Shown here piece after piece: positions 16,115 through 25,176 of a stretch of DNA of 44,161 nucleotides (the stretch's first letter is position 1; each line of letters starts with the position of its first letter). The stretch is from a virus: positions 1 through 44,161 of IMG/VR virus record IMGVR_UViG_3300049793_000084; one strand, given 5' to 3'. The notes below the pieces were generated by a model. It searched no databases and was not told the DNA's origin. It saw only the letters and a list, made by a program, of their open reading frames with translations. A program made the position numbers and the translations under genes.

Positions 16115-16533
16115 GAAATGTCTCCTAATTCTAACATATACTGATCTAACAATTCGCCGTTCTTTTTAACTGAACGCTCTAAATAAGCTAAGTATTTAAA
16201 TCCCACTCTTTCTGCATATAGTTTGGCTGCATACACTGGAGTAAGAACTAAAAACTTCTTAGCTCCTAAATTCTTTCTCATAAATCGAGCCACAAGCTTT
16301 CCCCACTTCTCTGAGCCTTTTCCTCGGTGTTCTTCAAATATGAAAATGTGGGGCACCCATAAGACATTATTAATGGCCCTTAAATTAATGGCCCCTGCAA
16401 GGGCGTCACCATTGTATAAAAAAAACCAAGCTCCTTCTGGATTTTCCTCAAAAACTTCACTCTCAGCAACTGAATCGATGGCTAGAAAAACAGTTATTGA
16501 TAAAACATCTGTTACAAGCTTAATGCTCTTCAT
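16111..16533 (-). CDS. GNAT-family acetyltransferase
   Basis: The 140-residue protein shows a GNAT core: a PHIFIFEEHRGKGSEKWGKL segment near 75-94 (the R/Q-x-x-G-x-G/A acetyl-CoA loop as HRGKGSEK) and a C-terminal YAERVGFKYL segment typical of the last GNAT strand/helix. It overlaps neighbours on both sides and is preceded by GGGAGG. Similar acetyltransferases are often found inside podoviral virion clusters; the substrate is unknown. It may modify a virion or host protein. Confidence 0.8.
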   Translation of the reverse strand: MKSIKLVTDVLSITVFLAIDSVAESEVFEENPEGAWFFLYNGDALAGAINLRAINNVLWVPHIFIFEEHRGKGSEKWGKLVARFMRKNLGAKKFLVLTPVYAAKLYAERVGFKYLAYLERSVKKNGELLDQYMLELGDIS

Positions 16534-17888
16534 TATATAGCCTCCCAGTTTGTAACGTCGTAATTTGTGTACCTAACGTTGGCGCCTGCCGCTAATGTAA
16601 CTGAAGTGTTAACTCCTGCTCCTAGGTCGTCCCCTGTTGCTGGAAAAATCTGAAGGATGTTCGCTCCATTATTTATTATAGTAACTGTTCGACTAAACGC
16701 AGGGGCCGTAGGCATGGTAACTACGTCATTGGCGTTTGCCACTGTATGCACTTCATTTACATCCTTTGTTAAAGGAACTTGGCCTTGAGTTTGTGTGGTG
16801 CCCGCTGTGATTGCTGACTGGACACTGTGTCTCATCACTCCGTCTACCTGGTGCCACAGTGTAGCACTAATGGCCACCCAAACTGCATGAGCACCTGTAG
16901 GTATTGTCGTTGCCGTGTTTACGCCATTTCCTAAATCTGCTCCACTAGCAGGAAATACTTTTAGTAGTTTAGCCCCTACGTTTCGCACTACACACCATCT
17001 GCCCGCTAAGCCTGCTGGGAGAGTCACAGTGTCGTTATCGTTAGCCACTGTGGTGATGTCATTGTAATCTCTTGTAAGCGCTCCATTACCCTGTGTTTGC
17101 GTTGTAGAGGCTGTTCCATTATTAAGTATAGACCGCCTAATAGGAAACGGCCCCACCACTTGCATTCCCGTTCCGTCACTCATGTTAACTGAACTGTTGT
17201 TTGCGTTAAAACTCCATGTAATCCAAGGAGGGCCTGACGAGTTGAACGCTAAACTTCCAGAATCACCTGCAGACGTGGCAGACGACAGGGTAAATTGGCC
17301 GCCTCCTGAGGATTGTATTCTAGGAGTGGAAGAGCCTGTGGAGTTGTCGAAATGGATTATATTAACTGCTCCACCATCTACTGTATAAGACCCCACTTTA
17401 AACGTACTAGAAAGAACTGCATTCCCTGAGCCATCGTACGTAAATCCTGAGTCTGCTCCAAACAATCCGTTACTATTATACTGAACTTGAGTGTCAATTC
17501 CTCCTGGATTAGAGGCAAGAGCTGCTATATCTCTAACTTTAGTCTTATTAATTTCGTTGTTGCTAGACACTTTAGATATCATCACTTCGTCATCTAACAC
17601 AGCATGAGAATAGGTTTGATTGGCTATGTCTACACTGACGTCATCTGCGTTAACTACAATCCCAGGTCCTTGTCCGACAGTTAATGTGACGTCTGCAGAG
17701 AGGTCGCCTCCTCCAGTGAGACCGTTTCCTGCATGTATATTAATGGAGTTAGATACAGAACCTGCTGAGTCTTCCACTGCTGTTGCTACAAAAAGCCGTA
17801 AGAACTCATACCAAATAGGACTTATACGCCCATTCTTATCTGTGAATGCAGCGCTTATCGAGGGGATTCTGTTAACTGATATAGACAC
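16533..17888 (-). CDS. Structural tail/fibre protein with a duplicated C-terminal domain
   Basis: GTG start at 17888 overlapping the upstream stop (TAGTG), after CGGAG. The 451-residue protein has a conserved-looking N-terminus (FTDKNGRISPIWYEFLRLF), a GNGLTGGGDLSADVTLTVGQGPGI segment typical of fibre stalks, and two tandem copies of an about 85-residue module in its C-terminal half. Each copy carries TTQTQG, then VANxNDxVTxP, then FPA(S/T)GxDLGxGVNT. The duplicated module is probably a beta-rich surface domain. It sits between gp10-like and GNAT genes. Confidence 0.65.
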   Translation of the reverse strand: MSISVNRIPSISAAFTDKNGRISPIWYEFLRLFVATAVEDSAGSVSNSINIHAGNGLTGGGDLSADVTLTVGQGPGIVVNADDVSVDIANQTYSHAVLDDEVMISKVSSNNEINKTKVRDIAALASNPGGIDTQVQYNSNGLFGADSGFTYDGSGNAVLSSTFKVGSYTVDGGAVNIIHFDNSTGSSTPRIQSSGGGQFTLSSATSAGDSGSLAFNSSGPPWITWSFNANNSSVNMSDGTGMQVVGPFPIRRSILNNGTASTTQTQGNGALTRDYNDITTVANDNDTVTLPAGLAGRWCVVRNVGAKLLKVFPASGADLGNGVNTATTIPTGAHAVWVAISATLWHQVDGVMRHSVQSAITAGTTQTQGQVPLTKDVNEVHTVANANDVVTMPTAPAFSRTVTIINNGANILQIFPATGDDLGAGVNTSVTLAAGANVRYTNYDVTNWEAI

Positions 17889-19357
17889 TAAAAAGCTCCG
17901 TATGAACCATGAACCACTGCTTGCATAACTACAATATCTATGGGGTCTGTAATCGAAAAATCAATCACCCAGTTTCTAGACGTTCCTAGGTTGTTAATAC
18001 ACACTCTTTGGTCATATATGCCTAAAGCTCCTAGTTCTAGCATCTCTTCTCGTTCGAACGTATTTCCCCCGTCTAATGAATATTTCATCATCATTATAGG
18101 AGCACTCCCTTGTCCTGTTCTGTTTCCCATTCCTGAGTTGACGTCAAACTCCAATCTGTACACTGAGATGTATTTTTGTTCGTTTTGAAATATAGGACTA
18201 ATGCGTCTCAATGCTCTGATGTTTCCGTCGTCTGTGCTAACAGAGGAGTTCTCTAAAAATATCTTTCCTGACCACCAATCGCCGTAAAGGTTTAACCCTT
18301 TGAATTCAGTGTAGTTTCTTGCTCGATACATACTCTGTATGGCAGCACCGTCTGCATCTGAATAGGGTTTTTGAGATTGTCTTTCATGCCACATTCCAGT
18401 GGTGAGGTCATACACTAAAGTTGTCTTAAGTGCAGGAAGGTGGAGATGATAAAATATATGGCCGTCAGTGCTACTTAAAACGTATCCTTCTGCATCTTCA
18501 TTTGTGTATTGATTTAATATCTGAGCAATTGCTGGAGAAGACAAGGGGTGAATTGAATAGTCTTGTCCCATCATGTAGACATCAGAACCACCGTTTCTAC
18601 TTCTTCCTAAGAAGAACACACCTGCTTGGTGGACAGCAATACTATCTCTAGCAGTGAGTCCATTATACATACTGGTGCGAGATTGTCTAATGAATGGTGT
18701 GGTGCCGTCATTAATGTAAATCTCTATGGTTTCTTCGCCGAAACAATAAATCTCTTCTCGGAAGGCCACAATAGCTTTAACGCTGTCTGGTTTGAAAGAA
18801 GGGGTGAAGAAGTTAAATCCAGGCCATGTAAATCCACTATTAATGTCACTGAAACTCACCCTACCGTTATTATCTGATATGATAAAATAACCGTCTGCGT
18901 AATCTAATGTGCTTCCACCTGGATAGTCGATAGTGGTGATTTTAGTGAGGACATTGGAGGGCAAATCAAATACATATCCTGCTTGTGTGTCTTGAATCAT
19001 CAACTGGCCAATACTGTTCACTTCCATATACACTTTAGAGCGACTGCCAATAGACATGCCTGTTAAAGCTCCTATAAGCGTGCTAGAGCCGTCGTAAGTG
19101 ATTTCGTATAGACTTGTACCAACTACAGCGAAACAACGCTCCTGAGTGAGTGTATGGGCCGTAAATAGGCCCCTTACAGAATCACCAGTGAGATTAACGA
19201 ACTGCGACAGCCCCGGACGAGGAAATAAAGCCATTTGGGTTTTATCTTTCTCTTGAGACTTTTGGTCAGAAATCTTAGGATACCAGTTTATGGTGCGCTG
19301 AGCGTTCCAGTCTTTAAATCTATTTTCGTATGTACCGCCCAACAAATCAATAATCAC
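17888..19357 (-). CDS. P22 gp10-like packaged-DNA stabilisation / tail protein
   Basis: Start chosen at GTG 19357, which follows TCAGGACCTAGAC and gives the typical family N-terminus IIDLLGGTYENRFKDWNAQRTINWYPK; a longer upstream ATG at 19408 lies deep in the previous gene. The 489-residue protein continues with LFPRPGLSQFV and ends with NLGTSRNWVIDFSITDPIDIVVM. This fits the gp10-type hub that plugs the portal after packaging and connects to the tail needle. The gene order (adaptor, then this) fits. Confidence 0.85.
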   Translation of the reverse strand: MIIDLLGGTYENRFKDWNAQRTINWYPKISDQKSQEKDKTQMALFPRPGLSQFVNLTGDSVRGLFTAHTLTQERCFAVVGTSLYEITYDGSSTLIGALTGMSIGSRSKVYMEVNSIGQLMIQDTQAGYVFDLPSNVLTKITTIDYPGGSTLDYADGYFIISDNNGRVSFSDINSGFTWPGFNFFTPSFKPDSVKAIVAFREEIYCFGEETIEIYINDGTTPFIRQSRTSMYNGLTARDSIAVHQAGVFFLGRSRNGGSDVYMMGQDYSIHPLSSPAIAQILNQYTNEDAEGYVLSSTDGHIFYHLHLPALKTTLVYDLTTGMWHERQSQKPYSDADGAAIQSMYRARNYTEFKGLNLYGDWWSGKIFLENSSVSTDDGNIRALRRISPIFQNEQKYISVYRLEFDVNSGMGNRTGQGSAPIMMMKYSLDGGNTFEREEMLELGALGIYDQRVCINNLGTSRNWVIDFSITDPIDIVVMQAVVHGSYGAF

Positions 19358-20303
19358 GTCTAGGTCCTGAATCAGGTAGTATAAAGAAAGGCTCTTCGTC
19401 GTTGTCAAATTCTCTCACAAGCGTTTTGTATTCATCTGCTAACGGCTTAACTATCTTAAGCTCTTCAAACTTTCCGAAGGCTACGCACAGTTCTGTGGCT
19501 AATCCGTATATAAGAGGAAGAGTCCATTCAGTGGGAAAGTCTATTGCGTCTGTCGGATTATCTAAGTCTTGAATTTCTTCGTGATATGTGAATTCTAATA
19601 GAACGTCTACGTCGTCTGGCTTAGGAAACACATAAAGCTGCCCTGCATCCAACATCTTGTCGTAGTAGAAATTAACTGGCCGTCCCACTGTGTTCTTAGC
19701 TGGAATGTTAAAATATTCGTCATACCCAATGTTTTCCATCGTAATGGAATTTTTATCAGTGTTTAAGTCAATAGTGCGCATATCGAGGATTCTAAGGGGT
19801 CTGTCAGCAATCTTCGTTGTATAAGACACTACAGTACTGCCACTACCTGCTGCGCTCGTCAAAGCTGCTAATACAGTGATTTGAACAGATGAGTCAACAG
19901 AGACAATAGTGGTCCACTGCCGTGTGCCGTTGTCCAGTTCTATCCCTACATTATCTAAGGCAGTCATTCCTGCTGAAGAAGTGACTGAAAGGACAGTTTG
20001 TCCTAACGCTTCTGCTCCAGACAGGGTTGTATTGACATAAGTGTTTGCACAGTGGTCTCCTGTATGAGATATGGCATACTGAGCTGTTTGATATGTCGTG
20101 AACAGAGTGGCTTGCTTGCGGTTCCACAACTGGATGCCTTCTGCTTGCCATAGTTTTATCATACTCTGTAGTATATCTACGGCGTAGTCATAGTCGGCTC
20201 CGCGTGCCGTCTGATTGATGTTGATTAAATTAACAAGCTGCATAGCTCGTTTAATTATGGTGTCTCTGTCTAGAGAGAAATTATAACTTCCACTTCGTGC
20301 CAT
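19347..20303 (-). CDS. Tail adaptor / head-completion protein (gp4-like)
   Basis: The 318-residue protein has a helical N-terminus (DTIIKRAMQLVNLININQTARG...DYAVDILQSMIKLWQAEG), a beta-rich central insert and a C-terminal helical part (FPTEWTLPLIYGLATELCVAFG). That organisation and its place just before the gp10-like gene fit a podoviral head-to-tail adaptor. Overlaps the gp10-like gene by 11 bases. Confidence is moderate because the call rests on pattern plus gene order. Confidence 0.65.
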   Translation of the reverse strand: MARSGSYNFSLDRDTIIKRAMQLVNLININQTARGADYDYAVDILQSMIKLWQAEGIQLWNRKQATLFTTYQTAQYAISHTGDHCANTYVNTTLSGAEALGQTVLSVTSSAGMTALDNVGIELDNGTRQWTTIVSVDSSVQITVLAALTSAAGSGSTVVSYTTKIADRPLRILDMRTIDLNTDKNSITMENIGYDEYFNIPAKNTVGRPVNFYYDKMLDAGQLYVFPKPDDVDVLLEFTYHEEIQDLDNPTDAIDFPTEWTLPLIYGLATELCVAFGKFEELKIVKPLADEYKTLVREFDNDEEPFFILPDSGPRRDY

Positions 20304-20543
20304 CTATTTTCGCATCCATTTTGGATAATCAACTGGCCACGTGTGTGCGCAATGACCAAACCACATTTTACCGTCTCGTGGACTATCCCACTCATTACCA
20401 AACTTTTTCGTAGACATTTCTTCCTCAAATCCTTTAGACCTGATAGAAGCTCGTTCCTTCTGGTGTTCTTGTTGTTTAAATTTCTTCTGACACGAGGAGG
20501 TCGCTATTCCCATTATAGGAGTTTTCTTGAAACTTCTACTCAT
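20304..20543 (-). CDS. Small conserved phage protein (MSRSxKKTPI type)
   Basis: The 79-residue basic protein begins MSRSFKKTPIMGIATSSCQKKFKQQEHQKERA, a recognisable N-terminus of small conserved proteins in many phages and some bacterial genomes. Function unknown. It overlaps the previous gene by 4 bases. Confidence 0.7.
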   Translation of the reverse strand: MSRSFKKTPIMGIATSSCQKKFKQQEHQKERASIRSKGFEEEMSTKKFGNEWDSPRDGKMWFGHCAHTWPVDYPKWMRK

Positions 20544-20746
20544 TTTTTACCTAATATTTTATTGGCTTTTGCGTCTATTTTTGTCTTACTAGAGGGAGAA
20601 AGTTTTCCTTTTTTAACCATCTGTGTGGCTCGTGCTTTTGCGTTTGCGGCATGGGCCTTATCCGGCATAGGGTATTTCTTCTCTCCTGGGAGACCAAACT
20701 TGTCGCTTGGAATTTTCTTACGCGCTTTACTGGTTAATTTAGTCAT
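20540..20746 (-). CDS. Small basic protein, DUF6582-like
   Basis: The 68-residue basic protein contains KARKKIPSDKFGLPGEKKYPMPDKAHAANAKARATQ, which matches the short motif (F-x-x-P-G-x-(K/R)-K-Y-P-x-x-D-x-x-H-A-x-N-A) common in small phage proteins, often fused to or beside head genes. Function unknown; a capsid-associated nucleic-acid-contacting role is possible. Confidence 0.7.
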   Translation of the reverse strand: MTKLTSKARKKIPSDKFGLPGEKKYPMPDKAHAANAKARATQMVKKGKLSPSSKTKIDAKANKILGKK

Positions 20747-21010
20747 TTAGGGGATTTCCGTTGTTGTTTCCAGGTCTATAGGGGCTGCGCCGTCTGTAAC
20801 ATCTGTTTGATTGATGCGTGTCCATGGAATGTTCTTTGTAGCTGGCATCTTATATGGAATCAAACCATAATCTATAACGTCTGCATCATTGGGGCAAACT
20901 ATTAAGTTGCCCCTTCCGGTGTATGTTGATAGCATAGTTGTTTCTGACGCCAAGTACCTCTGGCCACATATATCACAGAAGACATACCAATCACCCATTT
21001 TATATGTCAT
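20747..21010 (-). CDS. Small zinc-ribbon protein of the head/tail region
   Basis: The 87-residue protein has C-x2-C (CDICG) near 12-15 and a single VCPND near 38, so a metal site is possible but incomplete. A TAGGAGTGATGAA site precedes the ATG. Similar small 'phage protein with CxxCG' genes lie near head-tail genes in podoviruses. Function unknown. Confidence 0.6.
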   Translation of the reverse strand: MTYKMGDWYVFCDICGQRYLASETTMLSTYTGRGNLIVCPNDADVIDYGLIPYKMPATKNIPWTRINQTDVTDGAAPIDLETTTEIP

Positions 21011-21049
21011 TTCATCACTCCTAAGTATAGCACATGATTCATGTTTTGT

Positions 21050-22558
21050 CTACACTATAACGAAATTAATTATAACAGTGCCGTTTAATGCAGTGGAGGC
21101 TGTATTGTTATAGATAGTTAGAGTTGCAGTGTGCGCTGCTGTACACTTAGATTCTACAGTTATATTCTTAGTTGTATTGGTGCCTCCAGCCACGGAAGCT
21201 ACGATTACAGAGCCTGTTCCCACAATCTTGCTGTCAGTCAATGTAACTAGGTAGCTACTGCCACCTGCGGTCGTCAATGCTGACGTAGTAATAACCCCTG
21301 CTTGGGCATCAATAGTTACTGCATGGGACGTTTCGGCCCCTGTAGACTTATCTAGAGTGATTACTCCACCGCTAGATAGTGCTATACCTGCTTGGTCCAT
21401 CTGAATTATTAAATTAACAGCGGGGTTATCATATACTAGGAATGCAGCATTTTTATTAAAGACTATTCCACCGTATGATATTAATACCTCAATGTCATCT
21501 ATCAAACCAGTATTTTGATCAGATGTTACAGAACAGACCGCAATATTAGTGCCATTATTAAGATAGCACGTACCGTTATATGTATCAATCATAAACCCAG
21601 TGTGGGATATGTCTCCCGCGAAGTCAGCAACAGCGAATTGTGGTGCTGTAGGGACCCCTGTGAACGCAATAGTGGCCTTTGTAGTAAATGCTGGTGAGTC
21701 TAGAGGGGCTCCGCCGCCTCCTCCGCCTGCATTAGCATCTACATACGCTTTAACAGACTGTTGTGTTGGCACTTTAGTGTCTGAATTAGACACCATTGTG
21801 TCTTCATCGATGACGAATCCGTATGTTGCTGTACTGATGTCAGAGGTGAGAACTGCGTCCCCTAATTTGACAGAACTGATCACTTCGTTTCTAGGGAACG
21901 TTGCGTAAAACTGTATCTCTGCTCCTGAGGAGTAAGAATTGGTTATAATCCTAAATGCTCTGATTCCTGCTTGTGCCAGGTGAGCTAACATGTCTGCTGA
22001 CTGAGACGTGAAATTCGCATCTGCTAGCCAAGCTAAGTCTTCTTGGTCGACAAACGTGAATGGAGCAGGAAGGCTCCTGTCGTACGGGTCTTGAAGAGTG
22101 TCTTGTATAGTGAAATTAATTGTTCCTGTAACATCTGCCTGTATAACCACTGGCTCATGTTCAGAATTAGGGGCAGCAAATGTTCTAGATGCTACGTTGC
22201 TTGTTGTTCCTACGTTAACTGTAGCAGCGGACACCCCACTAGCTATAGCAATACTGGATATAGTCTTAAAATATTTAGTGCTATTAACAGTGGCTCCTGA
22301 AGCGGGTCCTGCTATAGCGTTTGTTTGGGCATAACCATCAGCGTCTGTTCCGACAATAGTGAATGTTGCTCCTGACTGGTCTTTTGAGCTTGTGTCATGA
22401 ATTAGAATCTTGTGTGCGAAACCGTCTACAGAGGTGTATGTACCTCCGGACGTTAATGCTCCGTCTAGTGTTAGGGATGTTCCTGAACTGGCTTTAGCGG
22501 AGGCTATACCTGCTGCTGCTGCGTCGTCTATGTCAAAGTCTATCTGCAGGGGTCTCAT
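21050..22558 (-). CDS. Structural protein with fibre-type repeats
   Basis: The 502-residue protein is Thr/Ser/Ala-rich. It contains LTSDISTATYGFVIDEDTMVSNSDTKVPTQQSVKAYVDAN around residue 240-280, a motif repeated in many phage tail-fibre and head-fibre proteins, followed by a Gly-rich linker (GGGGGG). The N-terminal 220 residues look like a beta-rich capsid- or tail-associated domain. It follows the beta-helix gene in the head cluster, so a head fibre or decoration role is as likely as a tail role. Confidence 0.6.
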   Translation of the reverse strand: MRPLQIDFDIDDAAAAGIASAKASSGTSLTLDGALTSGGTYTSVDGFAHKILIHDTSSKDQSGATFTIVGTDADGYAQTNAIAGPASGATVNSTKYFKTISSIAIASGVSAATVNVGTTSNVASRTFAAPNSEHEPVVIQADVTGTINFTIQDTLQDPYDRSLPAPFTFVDQEDLAWLADANFTSQSADMLAHLAQAGIRAFRIITNSYSSGAEIQFYATFPRNEVISSVKLGDAVLTSDISTATYGFVIDEDTMVSNSDTKVPTQQSVKAYVDANAGGGGGGAPLDSPAFTTKATIAFTGVPTAPQFAVADFAGDISHTGFMIDTYNGTCYLNNGTNIAVCSVTSDQNTGLIDDIEVLISYGGIVFNKNAAFLVYDNPAVNLIIQMDQAGIALSSGGVITLDKSTGAETSHAVTIDAQAGVITTSALTTAGGSSYLVTLTDSKIVGTGSVIVASVAGGTNTTKNITVESKCTAAHTATLTIYNNTASTALNGTVIINFVIV

Positions 22559-22575
22559 GTGTTATCCTTTAATGT

Positions 22576-22593
22576 GAGGGGCCGTAGCCCCTC
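22576..22593 (-). terminator. Hairpin between structural genes
   Basis: GAGGGGC, loop CGTA, GCCCCTC makes a perfect 7-bp GC-rich stem in a 40-bp gap between the beta-helix gene and the next structural gene. There is no U-tract on the minus strand, so it may be a weak terminator, an RNase stop or an mRNA-stability element that sets the ratio of upstream to downstream products. Confidence 0.45.
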
Positions 22594-22598
22594 TAAAA

Positions 22599-23570
22599 TT
22601 ATGCTACGTCTACGCCGGCAGAGATACCGATTAAGTGACCTGTTGCGAGACCGCTAAGACCTATCACCTTAACTTGAGCAGCATCTGCTGCTGTAATATT
22701 GGTGAAACCGGATAGCATCGGATTTCTAACCAACACTACGCCGTTAACTGCGTTAGCGTCCATCAGAGCCGTCATCGCCACTGCACTAGATATATTTAAC
22801 GCACTATTGAAAATACAGTTATCCAATAATACAAACCTGTCTACTACTGCTGCAATGGTGAACATCAACATGTTAGCATTACTAGTATAGGAGTTGAATA
22901 TGCAGTCTCTGAAGATGTTCCGTGCACCTGCTGAGATTTCCACTTCTGCGGTTGCTGTTGCTCGAATAATAGTGTCCAATCCGATGTAACAATTCTTAAT
23001 TGTATTTTCAGATCCAGAAACTTTTAGTGATCGAGACGTAGCATCGTCTAACTCGGCATGTCCTATACCAGAAATCTGACAGTTTTCAATCACATTTCGT
23101 TGGCCTGAAACTAGCATGGCTATACTGGCCCCAGTGGGGTTAGTGCTGCCTTGTCCTTGAAACACTTCTATGTTTTTAATCAAGCAGTTGTTTGCAGAAA
23201 CTATAAACATTCCACCTACAATAGCTGTTGCTGTCGACAAGTTAGAAATTCTCGATCTCTGACCAATCTGTGGTCCTGCTCCGATTCCAATTAAATGGAC
23301 TCCGTCCTTGTTCCAATCTAAAGCTACACTTTGATAGTCAGTTGTGGACCCTGCAGTGTTGCTCTCTGCTATCAAGTATACTACGTCGCCATTATTGGCG
23401 GTTGCTAATACTAATGCCTCTGCGAGCGTTTTCACTGCCTTTTTAGGGCTTTTACCGTTGTTGTTGTCATTTCCAGTGGAAGGACGAACAAATATGGCTC
23501 TACCCGGTGTGAACATCCCGCCTACTGGGACTCCCCCATACTGATAGAGACCGTCTGATACTGTTGTCAT
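22599..23570 (-). CDS. Right-handed beta-helix structural protein
   Basis: The 323-residue protein has the regular NxxIxNCxIxG-type coils of a parallel beta helix: NCLIKNIEVFQG, RNVIENCQISGI, ENTIKNCYIGLD, RNIFRDCIFNS, FVLLDNCIFN. The N-terminus PGRAIFVRPSTGNDNNNGKSPKKAVKTLAEAL is a typical cap (asterisk: S-x-x-G-x-D-x-N-x-G-x-S-P-K-K-A). No catalytic residues recognisable. Its location directly downstream of the capsid gene argues for a head fibre or decoration rather than a tail spike. Confidence 0.75.
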   Translation of the reverse strand: MTTVSDGLYQYGGVPVGGMFTPGRAIFVRPSTGNDNNNGKSPKKAVKTLAEALVLATANNGDVVYLIAESNTAGSTTDYQSVALDWNKDGVHLIGIGAGPQIGQRSRISNLSTATAIVGGMFIVSANNCLIKNIEVFQGQGSTNPTGASIAMLVSGQRNVIENCQISGIGHAELDDATSRSLKVSGSENTIKNCYIGLDTIIRATATAEVEISAGARNIFRDCIFNSYTSNANMLMFTIAAVVDRFVLLDNCIFNSALNISSAVAMTALMDANAVNGVVLVRNPMLSGFTNITAADAAQVKVIGLSGLATGHLIGISAGVDVA

Positions 23571-23591
23571 TTTAATTTTCCTTTAAGAATT

Positions 23592-23618
23592 GAACTACCC
23601 GGAAATCCCGGGCAGTTC
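23592..23618 (-). terminator. Strong hairpin after the capsid gene
   Basis: The arms GAACTACCCGG and CCGGGCAGTTC pair over 11 positions with one A-C mismatch and a 5-base loop. It lies directly downstream of the capsid stop. The minus-strand tail has no clean U-run, so it is either a leaky terminator or a 3'-end stabiliser for the abundant capsid message. Confidence 0.5.
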
Positions 23619-23629
23619 GGTTTGAGCAG

Positions 23630-24553
23630 CTATACGCCAGTGGAACCGGCAATGCCTCTCCAGTCATTGAACAACATTCTATAACGTTCGTAAATACTGA
23701 CGATTAAGTCAAATGTGTACGGGTCGTTATTAGATTGGTTTTGTAAACCTTTACGAGACACTTCGATTAAAGAATCGTCAGCATCTGTGGTTACAAACCA
23801 AGCATCTGGATCTGACAGGCGTTTCCACACCATGTAGTCCTTGATGTCGCCACGTTGGTTGATTGCGTTGATGTTACGGTTAGCAGTGTCTGTTTGCCAA
23901 TCTTTACCTTTTTGAACTCGACATGCTTCATACTTCAGTTCAGTGGGCACCACTAAATACTGGGTATTGTACATGGATTTCAAACCGTCTGGATTGAGGA
24001 ACTTATCTGTAAGAATAACCATTTGCTCTAGCGCATCTTCAGAGAAATCCTGGTCAGTTGCCAATCTGTTTGCACTTACACCGCCTGCTTGAAGGGGATG
24101 ATCTGTAGCAATCAACACTTTACCATCAGGACCGATTTCGCCTGCTGTAAATGCATTGTTTAAGATTTCTGCCCGTTTTTCATCTTTAGTGTAAACTAAG
24201 GATTTTGCAATCTCTTTAGAATACATCGGTAAGAGGTCTTGGTATACGTTATCTTCTATTGACTCCATTGTCAACCTAGCTGCTTTAACATACGTATGGA
24301 TTGCCCATCGAGTGTTTGACTCTTGGTCTAAAGTGTCATAGGAGATAGCTGAGCCTTCACCTTTTCTTGATGCTTCACCCATACCTGCTAACGTTACTGC
24401 TTCATAGAAGCCTTTACTGTTGGGGTCTTTCTTAGTGAAGAGCGTTTCACCTACGTTTCCGTAAGCTTTATTAAAATGCTCTACAAAATCATCGACACCA
24501 TACTGTAACGAGCGAGGTATCGAGCCTGTAGTATGTCTACCTGAATTAGCCAT
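23630..24553 (-). CDS. Major capsid protein
   Basis: The 307-residue protein is the best major-capsid candidate: it follows scaffold and decoration genes, starts after GGAGTATAGAGTAA, and has HK97-fold-like features, including a long-helix region (KKDPNSKGFYEAV...DQESNTRWAIHTYVKAARLTMESIEDNVYQDL), a central LIATDHPLQAGGVSANRL segment similar to the QHP loop of Mu gpT-type capsids, and a C-terminal WFVTTDADDSLIEVSRKG then YERYRMLFNDWRG. Hairpin downstream supports high expression. Confidence 0.78.
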   Translation of the reverse strand: MANSGRHTTGSIPRSLQYGVDDFVEHFNKAYGNVGETLFTKKDPNSKGFYEAVTLAGMGEASRKGEGSAISYDTLDQESNTRWAIHTYVKAARLTMESIEDNVYQDLLPMYSKEIAKSLVYTKDEKRAEILNNAFTAGEIGPDGKVLIATDHPLQAGGVSANRLATDQDFSEDALEQMVILTDKFLNPDGLKSMYNTQYLVVPTELKYEACRVQKGKDWQTDTANRNINAINQRGDIKDYMVWKRLSDPDAWFVTTDADDSLIEVSRKGLQNQSNNDPYTFDLIVSIYERYRMLFNDWRGIAGSTGV

Positions 24554-24558
24554 TTACT

Positions 24559-25155
24559 CTATACTCCTGCTGTGCCAGTGCCACCAGACAATTCAATGTT
24601 GTTCAATCTCACCAACACTTCTTGTTTAGCTACACCTGTTTGATTGGAAGTTCTGTCGTCAAAACCAATGATCTTCAACTGCAATGTAGCAGTAGAAAGA
24701 GCTGTGGATGAATCCAGTTCCATGTGGGACATTCCTGTAATTGTACTGCCAGAGCCCACTGCGATGTCAGCGTTTAAGCCGATTTCAGTGTCTCCAATTA
24801 CAGAGCCGACGTCATCGCATTGAATTCGATAGATGTCTTGGTTGTTTGCGGGTTTAATCAACACATACATTGCTGTATTTGCTGGTCTATATCGTTTGCT
24901 TAAATCCATCCCAGTGGAAACCATTTGAGGTAAGAAGCCTTGTACTACTCCATAAATAGCAGTAGCAGTAGGGCATTGAGCCACTGTCTTTTTCTTAGGG
25001 CATCCTACAATGTTTCCCGAAGAGCCAGCAGTTTTAACTGTGTCTCCTACGAAAACTGCGGTTCCATCTGTGGAAGGAATGAAGCATGTTTCTAATGGTG
25101 TATGGCTGTTGTCTTCAACGAGTTGAAGTCCAAAGGCCGCGTCTACATTAGCCAT
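24559..25155 (-). CDS. Head decoration / capsid-stabilising protein
   Basis: The 198-residue, Thr/Gly/Val-rich beta protein (MANVDAAFGLQLVEDNSHTPLETCFIPSTDGTAVFVGDTV) ends only 5 bases before the capsid gene and is preceded by GGAGAATAAAACA. The opening ANxxAAFGLxxV and the GDxV pattern are typical of small head-associated proteins encoded beside podoviral capsids. Role in decorating or stabilising the head is inferred from position. Confidence 0.6.
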   Translation of the reverse strand: MANVDAAFGLQLVEDNSHTPLETCFIPSTDGTAVFVGDTVKTAGSSGNIVGCPKKKTVAQCPTATAIYGVVQGFLPQMVSTGMDLSKRYRPANTAMYVLIKPANNQDIYRIQCDDVGSVIGDTEIGLNADIAVGSGSTITGMSHMELDSSTALSTATLQLKIIGFDDRTSNQTGVAKQEVLVRLNNIELSGGTGTAGV

Positions 25156-25176
25156 TGTTTTATTCTCCGATTATAT

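Noticed and set aside
19358-19408. 17-residue N-terminal extension of the gp10-like protein
   Set aside because: The family N-terminus (LLGGTYENRF) begins next to GTG 19357, which has an AGGA site; the extension lies fully within the upstream gene.
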